Positions 1 to 7,013 of a stretch of 64,000 bases of DNA are shown piece by piece. The DNA is from an uncultured Methylibium sp. Its GTDB lineage: Bacteria; Pseudomonadota; Gammaproteobacteria; Burkholderiales; Burkholderiaceae_C. Below the pieces are notes generated by a model that worked only from the letters and a program-made list of their open reading frames with translations, did not search any database and had not been told where the DNA came from. Position 1 is the stretch's first letter; the number at the start of each line of letters is the position of its first letter. Location of the stretch: positions 154,344 to 218,343 of the forward strand of contig NZ_CADEFR010000002.1 in the NCBI RefSeq assembly GCF_902826655.1, given 5' to 3'. Made by a program: the position numbers and the translations under genes.

Positions 1-2630
1 GCCTGCACTTCGTCGGTCTGCATGTCGGCGGCCTTCTTGGTCTCGATGAGCAGGTTCAGACCGTCGGTCGCCGCCACGAAGTCCGGCACGTATTCCGGCT
101 GGTCCGCACCTCGCCGGTAGTAGATGTTGAACTGGCCGGCTACAGGGCGCAGCCACTTGCGCGCGTCACGTTCGAGGATGACTGCCAGCACCCTCTCGGT
201 GTCGGACTGGAACTTCTGGTAGCTGTAGGCGCACTTGGTGAAGCCACCGTAGACCAAGGTCGCAATCCGGCTCTTGTCCGGTGGCGCCTGGTGCAGCGGC
301 AGCACGTCACCGTCGGCAGTCACGGCGCCGGGCTTCAGCGGCGTAAAGCCCTGGCTGACCACCACTTCCGACTCACCCGGGTCCTCGAAGTAGTGCAACG
401 TCATCTGCGCGTGGATGTTGTCCGCGATGGCCCTGCCCTGGTTGGCCAGCACGTTGTGCAGCTTCTCGTCGTCGCCCAGGTAGCTGCGGAAGTGCGCCAC
501 CGCCTGGGCTGCCAGCTCGTACAACAGCTCGCCGTGTTGGTCGTAAGCGATGTCGTCGAAGCCGATCAGCTCGCGGACGATGTAATCCTCGGGCCGTCGT
601 TCGGCGACGAACGACGATTGTCCGTACAGCAGCTCCTTGCCCGTCTGCAGCCCACGCCCCACCAACTGCTGGTCCTGCGGCTGGAAGTTCATGCGGCTCA
701 CGTCCAGGCTGAACACCCGGTAGCCGCTGCTCACCGCGCCCTTGGGTTTGACGAGGATGCGCGGAATGTCGATGGTGTGCTGCGCCACCAAGTCCGCTGT
801 CTGCTTGACGATTTCTTCGACACTGGGGCCGGCGGGCGGCAGCAGCTGGCCCTGGGCCGGTGTCACCCGCGCTTGAACGCGCCGCACCAGTTCGGCCTGC
901 ACCTCTGGCAGGGTCAAAGACGCCGTGGTGGGGGCCGTCACCCCACCGGCCGCTGCCGCATCTGCCGGCGCGCCGGGCACGCCAGGCGAGTTTGCCAACC
1001 GGCTCATGTCGTTGATGACATCCATCGCGATGGCCGCCACCTGTGCCTGTTCGCCGGTGTACAGCACCGTCGCAGCCGGCGGCGCAACGTAAGGCGTGCC
1101 GGCGGCCGGGGCCACCGGCGCGGTGATGCCCAGCATCGTGTGCAGTGTTGGCGTGACCGCCACGCTGCGCAGGCCGGTCCCTGCACCGTCTGGCGGCGCC
1201 AGCTTGAGCTGCTTCAGCCGGATCGGCGAATCGCCGCGCCCGGCCTCGTCCACCACCTCCTGGAACTTGTCGTGCGCAATGATGTTCAGCCGGTCCACGG
1301 CCTCGACACCGGTCTTGCGCCCATACGGCAGCCGCAGGCCACGGCCGATGGACTGCTCGATCAGCGTGCGCGCATTGGCCGCCCGCAACGGCACGATGGT
1401 GTAGAGGTTGGTGACGTCCCAGCCTTCCTTGAGCATGTTGACGTGGATGACGATCTCGGTCGGCTCGTCGTAGCTCTCCACAGCCAGCAGCCTTTGCACG
1501 ATCTCGTCGCCCTCGGCGCCGCTGGTGGTGCCGCTGTCCACCTGGATCACCTTGCCGGCGTAGCGCCCGTCGAACAGCTCGACCGAAAGCAGCTTGCTCA
1601 GCGCGGCGGCATGCGTGGTGTCGCGCGCTATCACCAGCATGAAGGGCTTCACCGGCTTCACTTCACCAGAAGCGCCCTTCTGCTGGGCGTAGGTCAGCAG
1701 GTGCACCTTGGTCTCTTCGTGCACCCGAACACCGTCCATCAACTTGATGCGCTCCAACTGCTCGGCGCTGTGCGCTGCGGCGTCGAAGTTCTGCTGCGTC
1801 ACAACAGCCGGCTCCTTGACGAAGCCGTCTTCAATGGCCTGCGCCAGCGGGTAGTCCATCACCACGTTCTTGAACGGCACAGGGCCCTTGTTGCCCGACC
1901 CGCTTTCGGTGAACGGCGTGGCCGTCAACTCCATGGCCAGCAGTGGCTTCAGCTCGTTCAACGCGCGCACACCGGCACTGGCGCGGTAGCGGTGCGACTC
2001 GTCCATCAGCAGCACCAGGTCGGGCAGGCTCGCCAGGTAGTCGAAGTAGCTTTGGCCCAAGTACTCTGACAAGCGCTTGATGCGCGGCGCCCGGCCGCCG
2101 CGCACCTCGGTGTTGATCTTCGAGATGTTGAAGATGTTGATCTGCACCGGCGCGTCGATGGCCTGCGAGACCAGGTCGCCGCGCTGCTCGTAGGTTTCGC
2201 CGGTGATCACCTCCGGCGCCGCGACCGAGAACTCGGCGATGCCCTTGAACACGTACTTCGGTGTGCCCGGCGTGAAGTCGCGGATCAGCTTGTCGTAGAT
2301 CGTCAGGTTGGGCGCAAGCACGAAGAAGTGCTTGTAGCCATAGGCGGCATTCAGGTAGCTGATGAACGCGCCCATCAGCCGCGTCTTGCCCACGCCCGTG
2401 GCCAGCGCGAAACACAGTGACGGGAAGTCGCGCTCGAAGTCGCTCAGGTTCGGAAACTGGCCCTTCAGCGCTTCGACCATCGCGGCCAGGTCGCTGGCGT
2501 CGCGCGCCTTGTGGTCACGCAACGCCGGCACAGCATCCAGGGCCGCGGCCAGCCGGCGCAGGCTCTCGGCCTGGGGCTCACGCAGGCTCAGGCGGCCGGC
2601 CACCGCTCGCAGGGTTTGCTCCAGACTCAT
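1..2630 (-). CDS. res: Type III restriction enzyme, Res helicase/nuclease subunit (3' end beyond window)
   Basis: This is the ATP-dependent translocase and endonuclease subunit of a type III-like restriction system, working with the Mod methyltransferase encoded two genes upstream. The reading frame is open from the ATG at 2630 to the window edge, so about 876 codons are visible and the C-terminus is missing. Residues 77-83 read ATGVGKT (Walker A). A DESH box and an LTATP motif follow, and a helicase C-terminal part contains SIGRGLRLP. Near residue 863, just before the edge, PDF...IETKK fits the PD-(D/E)XK nuclease motif of Res subunits. The start overlaps the stop of the DUF1016 gene as ATGA, which suggests translational coupling at the end of a six-gene operon. 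The family assignment is firm; the exact system type is inferred from neighbours. Confidence 0.9.
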   Translation of the reverse strand, partial: MSLEQTLRAVAGRLSLREPQAESLRRLAAALDAVPALRDHKARDASDLAAMVEALKGQFPNLSDFERDFPSLCFALATGVGKTRLMGAFISYLNAAYGYKHFFVLAPNLTIYDKLIRDFTPGTPKYVFKGIAEFSVAAPEVITGETYEQRGDLVSQAIDAPVQINIFNISKINTEVRGGRAPRIKRLSEYLGQSYFDYLASLPDLVLLMDESHRYRASAGVRALNELKPLLAMELTATPFTESGSGNKGPVPFKNVVMDYPLAQAIEDGFVKEPAVVTQQNFDAAAHSAEQLERIKLMDGVRVHEETKVHLLTYAQQKGASGEVKPVKPFMLVIARDTTHAAALSKLLSVELFDGRYAGKVIQVDSGTTSGAEGDEIVQRLLAVESYDEPTEIVIHVNMLKEGWDVTNLYTIVPLRAANARTLIEQSIGRGLRLPYGRKTGVEAVDRLNIIAHDKFQEVVDEAGRGDSPIRLKQLKLAPPDGAGTGLRSVAVTPTLHTMLGITAPVAPAAGTPYVAPPAATVLYTGEQAQVAAIAMDVINDMSRLANSPGVPGAPADAAAAGGVTAPTTASLTLPEVQAELVRRVQARVTPAQGQLLPPAGPSVEEIVKQTADLVAQHTIDIPRILVKPKGAVSSGYRVFSLDVSRMNFQPQDQQLVGRGLQTGKELLYGQSSFVAERRPEDYIVRELIGFDDIAYDQHGELLYELAAQAVAHFRSYLGDDEKLHNVLANQGRAIADNIHAQMTLHYFEDPGESEVVVSQGFTPLKPGAVTADGDVLPLHQAPPDKSRIATLVYGGFTKCAYSYQKFQSDTERVLAVILERDARKWLRPVAGQFNIYYRRGADQPEYVPDFVAATDGLNLLIETKKAADMQTDEVQ

Positions 2631-3799
2631 TCTTTCCCTTCCCTCGGCTTCTTCTTGGCGGGCGCTGCCGCGGGCAACAACTGCCGCAGCTCGCGCTTCA
2701 GTTCCTGCTGCAGCTGCTTCTCGGTCGGCAGGTGCAGTTGGTAGCGGGTGGCGAAGATGTTGCGCTCCTGCTGTTCACCCAGGGTGTACTTCACGACGGC
2801 GTCGTTCTTGTCGGGGCACAGCACCAGGCCGACGGTCGGGTTGTCGCCCTCGGTGCGGCGCTCGCGGTCGTAGTAGTTGACGTAGAACTGGATCTGCCCC
2901 AGGTCGGCGTGTGTCAGCTTGCCCACCTTCAGGTCCACCAGCACGTAGCACTTCAGCACTGCGTGATAGAAAACCAGGTCGATGAAGAAGTGGTCGCCGT
3001 CCAGCGTGATGCGCTGCTGCCGCGCGACGAATGCGAAGCCCGTGCCCAGCTCCAGCAGAAAGTGCTGCAGGTTCTCGATCAGCGCCTGCTCGAGCTGCGA
3101 CTCGACGAGCCGGTGCGACTCCGGCAACCCCAGGAACTCCATCACCAGCGGGTCTCGCAGCACATCCAGGGGCTTTGTCACTTCGTGCCCGCGGCTTGCC
3201 AGTCGCATCACACCGGCCTTGTCGCGGCTCTTGGCCAAGCGTTCGAACAACAGGCTGCCCGCCTGCCGCGACAGTTCACGCACCGACCAGCCCTGCTTGA
3301 CGGCTTCGATCTCGTAGAAGTCGCGCGCGCCCTGATTGCCCACGCGCAGCAGGCAGCGGTAGTGGCTCCATGAAAGATCGGGGTGCAAGCGGCCCGGCCG
3401 CGGCGGTGCTGTCCCGCTCGTGGCAGCCGATTTCCGAGACACCGTCTCGGAAATGGCCGGCAGTGCCGATTTCCGAAGCACTGTCTCGGAAATGAGTTGC
3501 GGGTAGGCCAGGTAGAACTGCCGAAAGGCTTCGAGGTTGTCTACGGAATAGCCGCGTCCGTAGTTGCGCGTCAAACGCAACGACAGCTGGGCCAGCAAGC
3601 GGGCACCGTAGCCCGCGCGGCGCTGGCCACGCTGCTCCTCCTCGACGATCTCACGGCCCACCAGCCAATTGGCCAGCACCTGCGTGGTGTTGACGGTGCG
3701 CGCGATGCCCGTACGGGCGGCATCCAGAATCTCGAGCACGCGGCCATACAGGGCCGGCGTTGCCTTGTTTGCCTTCGGGTCGCCTGGGGCTTGCGGCAT
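2627..3799 (-). CDS. DUF1016 (YhcG-type) PDDEXK nuclease family protein
   Basis: The protein has 390 residues. It has the DUF1016 N-terminal helical region (LANWLVGREIVEEEQRG, YGRGYSVDNLEAFRQFYLAYP) and a C-terminal PDDEXK-like nuclease domain (FIDLVFYHAVLKCYVLVDLKVG, then GQIQFYVNYYD). Members of this family often sit inside restriction-modification loci and are predicted nucleases; their exact role is not settled. I chose the ATG at 3799, one base after the mod stop, over an upstream in-frame start that would run into mod. The stop overlaps the res start as ATGA. An insert in the middle of the protein (ISETVLRKSA and ISETVSRKSA) is encoded by two copies of a palindromic DNA repeat, described separately. 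Fold and family are confident; the contribution to restriction is inferred. Confidence 0.85.
   Translation of the reverse strand: MPQAPGDPKANKATPALYGRVLEILDAARTGIARTVNTTQVLANWLVGREIVEEEQRGQRRAGYGARLLAQLSLRLTRNYGRGYSVDNLEAFRQFYLAYPQLISETVLRKSALPAISETVSRKSAATSGTAPPRPGRLHPDLSWSHYRCLLRVGNQGARDFYEIEAVKQGWSVRELSRQAGSLLFERLAKSRDKAGVMRLASRGHEVTKPLDVLRDPLVMEFLGLPESHRLVESQLEQALIENLQHFLLELGTGFAFVARQQRITLDGDHFFIDLVFYHAVLKCYVLVDLKVGKLTHADLGQIQFYVNYYDRERRTEGDNPTVGLVLCPDKNDAVVKYTLGEQQERNIFATRYQLHLPTEKQLQQELKRELRQLLPAAAPAKKKPREGKE
3431..3492. repeat. Two copies of a palindromic repeat inside the DUF1016 gene
   Basis: Bases 3431-3453 are a perfect 10-bp inverted repeat around a 3-base centre (TTTCCGAGAC, ACC, GTCTCGGAAA). 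Bases 3470-3492 are a second, slightly degenerate copy of the same 23-mer. In the minus-strand reading frame each copy encodes an ISETVxRKSA decapeptide. The copies are separated by 16 bases that stay in frame. This looks like a small mobile palindromic element that inserted into a linker and remained open for translation. Confidence 0.75.
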
Positions 3800-3800
3800 G

Positions 3801-5474
3801 TCAGCTGTCGGCCGGGTCGAACAGGCCGGTCTGCCGCGCATCCACCTTGCCGGCCCGTGCGCCGGCAGGCCGGCCGGCTTCCTGGCGAGCCTGCGGCAGG
3901 TTCTCGACGTTCAGGCTGTAGTCGTCGTGCCCCCACTCGCACTTCTGCAGCACCATCTTCGGAATCTTCTTCACCGTCAGGTTCGGGAAGCGGTTGGCGA
4001 TGGCCTCGGCACTCAAGCGGAATGCGCCGCAACACACCAGCAGCGTGCGCTTCGGGCCGACCTCATCGGACAAGGCCTGCAAGGCCTCGGCACTGAGTGT
4101 CTGCGTCGTGACGTAGATGAAATCGGTCTCGGTGCTGTGGCCGTGCTGCCAGTAGGCATCGGCGCTCGGCGCGTAGGTGAAGCCCTCGAGCTTGGCCACG
4201 GCCGCTGCCAGCATCTCGGCGTTGTATTCGCGGTTGATCACCCACTGGCCGAAGCGATCCTGCTGCAACAGGCTTGGCGCCAGGCGGTAGTAACGGAAAC
4301 CTCCGCCGCCCTTCCAGCCGGTGCTCTCGGTGACGCCGCCCGCGTCATCGCCGTCGATCACCTTCTTCAGCCGCGGGATGATGTGGGTGTGGCAGTGCTC
4401 GCCCAGTTCCACCATGATCCAGCGGCGGCCCATCTTGTGGGCGACGGCGCCGGTTGTGCCGGAGCCGGCAAAGGAGTCGAGAACCAAATCGCCGGGGTTG
4501 CTGGCGATATGAAGAATTCGGTGAATCAGCCTCTCCGGCTTTGGCGTATCGAATGCATTCTCGCGGCCGAAAATCTCGTGAATCTCTTTCTTTGCCTCGT
4601 CGTTGTGGCCAACCTCCTCGTGCGGCCACCATGTCGACGGCACCAAGCCGTCGACCTCAGACAGGTAGCGAATAAAGCGCGGCACGCCATCGCCATCTTG
4701 GCCAAACCAGAAACGACCCTCCTTTCGCAGGCGCAGGTACTCTGCTTCTAGAGTTGCCCAGTGTCGCCCCTCGGGCGGAAAGTGCTCCCGCCCGCTCGGG
4801 CCGACGATCTTGTACATCTGGTTCGGGCGAAAGCCAGCACCTGTGAACGAGATCGATTGCCATGCTCCTCTTGGATCGTTGTTCGGGTTGCGGTACGGTG
4901 CCTTTGTCTTGGCATCTAGGTCGAGGCGATTTCGAGTTGCCTTGAATCGTTCGACATCACGCGCGTAGACAAGGATATGGTCGTGCGCGTTTCCGAATGC
5001 GGAGTTGTTGTCGCGCGCATAACGCTTCTGCCAAACGCAATTGGCAACAAAGGTCTTGCGACCGAAGACTTCGTCGCACAGGACTCGCAAGTAGTGCGCT
5101 TCGTTGTCGTCAATAGTGATCCATAGTGAACCATCATCCGACATGAGTCGCTTGATGATCTCCAACCGATCACGCATGAGGCCGAGCCATATCGAGTGCT
5201 CCAAGCCGTCGTCATAGTGCGTGAAAGCACTTCCGGTGTTGTACGGAGGGTCGATGAATACGCACTTCACCTGGCCAGCGAACTCCTGCTCCAAGGCTTT
5301 GAGCGCCAGCAGGTTGTCGCCGAAGATCAGGCGGTTGTCGAAGATGTCGTGGTCGGTCACCCGCTGCGCAGCGTGGTGGCTGCGGGCCGGGTCTTCGAGC
5401 AGAACACGCGGCTCCAGCTTCGGGCGCGCGTCCTTGCCGATCCAGGTCAGTTCCAGCCGCTGCTTTTGGCTCAT
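3801..5474 (-). CDS. mod: Type III-like site-specific DNA adenine methyltransferase (Mod)
   Basis: The protein has 557 residues. The order of motifs is that of beta-class N6-adenine methyltransferases: the catalytic motif DPPY at residues 75-78 (FIDPPYNTGSAF) precedes the AdoMet-binding motif DSFAGSGTTG near residue 352. The region between them is the expected target-recognition domain. Mod would set the recognition sequence and protect host DNA while Res cleaves. The ATG at 5474 overlaps the stop of the KwaB-like gene as ATGA, and the stop lies one base from the DUF1016 start. DNA over the central domain (about 4500-5230) is clearly poorer in GC than the two ends of the gene, which suggests exchange of the recognition domain. 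The family call is firm; methylation specificity cannot be read from sequence. Confidence 0.92.
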   Translation of the reverse strand: MSQKQRLELTWIGKDARPKLEPRVLLEDPARSHHAAQRVTDHDIFDNRLIFGDNLLALKALEQEFAGQVKCVFIDPPYNTGSAFTHYDDGLEHSIWLGLMRDRLEIIKRLMSDDGSLWITIDDNEAHYLRVLCDEVFGRKTFVANCVWQKRYARDNNSAFGNAHDHILVYARDVERFKATRNRLDLDAKTKAPYRNPNNDPRGAWQSISFTGAGFRPNQMYKIVGPSGREHFPPEGRHWATLEAEYLRLRKEGRFWFGQDGDGVPRFIRYLSEVDGLVPSTWWPHEEVGHNDEAKKEIHEIFGRENAFDTPKPERLIHRILHIASNPGDLVLDSFAGSGTTGAVAHKMGRRWIMVELGEHCHTHIIPRLKKVIDGDDAGGVTESTGWKGGGGFRYYRLAPSLLQQDRFGQWVINREYNAEMLAAAVAKLEGFTYAPSADAYWQHGHSTETDFIYVTTQTLSAEALQALSDEVGPKRTLLVCCGAFRLSAEAIANRFPNLTVKKIPKMVLQKCEWGHDDYSLNVENLPQARQEAGRPAGARAGKVDARQTGLFDPADS

Positions 5475-6424
5475 GCGCCGGCGCCCGGCTGGGAGACGGC
5501 CTTCTTGGCCGATGAATCGAACACCTCGTCGTTGATGGGCGAGCGCAGGCGGTCGTTGTTCAGCAGTTTCAGCAACAGGTCCATGGTTTCTTCTTCGACG
5601 ACGATCTTGCCGCCTTCGATCTTGAGGTTCCAGCCCTCATCGCGACACACGCGCATCAGGCGCTCGATGTAGGTGGGGCTGCTGTAATAGCCGGCGTTCT
5701 TGATCGCCGCCAGCTTGCGCAGGTGGTGCTGGTTCTCGCCTACGTAGGCCCGGATGGGTTCCACGTCGCTCAGAAATGCCATCGACGCGAACTCTTCCAA
5801 CAGTTCGCGGCTCTTGGCCTTCATGCCCTCGCGGAAGTTCATCGACGACTCGAAGGCCGACTTGCTGGCGATGAAGGTGGTGCCCGCGAAGACGAAGAAA
5901 TCGAAGCGCGGGTCGATCATGAAGACCTCTTCGTCTTCGACATCGACGAGCTTCTGATCCTGGAAGTACAGCGTCTTGGTCCTGACAGCCTTGCGCGGGC
6001 TGTTCAGCGTGTTGATCTTGCTCCACGCGTAGAGGTGTTCGCCGTCCTTCTCGAACAGCACCACGTAGGCAAACGAGCCCAGCAACTCGGCGTGGCTCTT
6101 GGCGCGCGGGTTGTCGAAGCCCTGGCCGATGGCGTCACGAACCTTCGTGAAGTCGGTGGTGTCGGCATCCAGGGTCAGCAGTGATTCGCCGGGGTCGGCG
6201 TTGCTGAAATCGTAGGGCTCCAGGCGGAACTCCCGGTCCTGCACCTGCGCCTTCACGTAGCGCTTCAGCCGCCGCTCCAGCTTCTTGTCGATGCTGACCC
6301 GCAGCACGTTGTAGACAAACGGGGCCTGCGCCGGCTTGCGGTGCACCACCCAGAAGCTGGTGGCCCAAGGCGCCAGGTCTGTCGCCTTCAGCTTCTTGAG
6401 CCGTTGGGCTTCTTTACCGCTCAT
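5471..6424 (-). CDS. kwaB: Kiwa-type defence protein KwaB-like (DUF4868)
   Basis: The protein has 317 residues, counted from the ATG at 6424 (MSGKEAQRLKKL), which lies inside the last codons of the KwaA-like gene. The core resembles the DUF4868/KwaB family: a YVVLFEKDGEHLYAWSKI strand region, then MIDPRFDFFVFAGTTFIASKSAFESSMNF, then a helical C-terminal part (YSSPTYIERLMRVCRDEGW). In the two-gene Kiwa anti-phage system KwaB is a soluble effector that works with membrane protein KwaA. Here the pair is intact and adjacent but sits inside a restriction operon. The stop overlaps the mod start as ATGA. The family call is from remembered motifs and from the neighbouring KwaA-like gene. Confidence 0.75.
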   Translation of the reverse strand: MSGKEAQRLKKLKATDLAPWATSFWVVHRKPAQAPFVYNVLRVSIDKKLERRLKRYVKAQVQDREFRLEPYDFSNADPGESLLTLDADTTDFTKVRDAIGQGFDNPRAKSHAELLGSFAYVVLFEKDGEHLYAWSKINTLNSPRKAVRTKTLYFQDQKLVDVEDEEVFMIDPRFDFFVFAGTTFIASKSAFESSMNFREGMKAKSRELLEEFASMAFLSDVEPIRAYVGENQHHLRKLAAIKNAGYYSSPTYIERLMRVCRDEGWNLKIEGGKIVVEEETMDLLLKLLNNDRLRSPINDEVFDSSAKKAVSQPGAGA

Positions 6425-7013
6425 GCTCACTCCCTGCCTCACCTGCGGTTTCGGGCTCGGCCGCCACATAAAGGTAATGGGCCAGCCGCTCGAACGTGTA
6501 TGTGCCACCTATTTTCAACGGAATGCGCGTGATCACCATCGCCTGCAATTCCGTGGTGCCGCGTTTGAAGGTGGCGTCGATCAGCATGTAGCCCGCCATC
6601 GCCAGCACGGGGTTGACCAGCACCGTCTGCGTGCGGTAGGCAATCACGAACATCATGCCCATGAAGATCAACAGGCTGGCCACGGTGGGCCAGTCGGCGA
6701 GGTCGATGCGCACCACGGAAAGCACATAGGGAATGGTGTAGCCGAACATCTCGCCCGACTTGTTGGCGGCCTTGCTCACCTGCACCTGCAGGCCCTCGCG
6801 AACGCTGCTCATGGTTCGCAATACCACCACGCAACTCAAGACCGCCATCACCAGAAGCCCGCCGAACCACCAGGGGTTCTTGGGCACCGGCAGGTTGCCG
6901 CTGACGTCCAGGTCTTTGATGGCCAAGATCAGCAGCAGCGGCGCATAGGCACTGATGAACACCACCAACGCCACCCAGGGGCGCAGCCGCAGCGACGGAT
7001 CCGGCGTGCTCAT
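6414..7013 (-). CDS. kwaA: KwaA-like four-helix membrane protein of a Kiwa system
   Basis: The protein has 199 residues from the ATG at 7013 (MSTPDPSLRL), which overlaps the SNF2 stop as ATGA; an in-frame ATG four codons upstream is less likely. Four hydrophobic stretches are visible: VALVVFISAYAPLLLILAI, WWFGGLLVMAVLSCVVVL, TVASLLIFMGMMFVIAYR, and a shorter one around NPVLAMAGYMLI. The AYAPLLLILAIKD segment is typical of KwaA. KwaA is the inner-membrane component thought to sense phage infection at the envelope and to anchor KwaB. The gene end overlaps the KwaB-like start by about 11 bases. The topology is seen directly; the name rests on similarity and on the adjacent DUF4868 gene. Confidence 0.7.
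   Translation of the reverse strand: MSTPDPSLRLRPWVALVVFISAYAPLLLILAIKDLDVSGNLPVPKNPWWFGGLLVMAVLSCVVVLRTMSSVREGLQVQVSKAANKSGEMFGYTIPYVLSVVRIDLADWPTVASLLIFMGMMFVIAYRTQTVLVNPVLAMAGYMLIDATFKRGTTELQAMVITRIPLKIGGTYTFERLAHYLYVAAEPETAGEAGSEHER

Noticed and set aside
291-2069. A long plus-strand open frame of 592 codons
   Set aside because: It is the antisense shadow of res in GC-rich DNA; its translation is low-complexity Arg/Val/His/Gln and matches no family.
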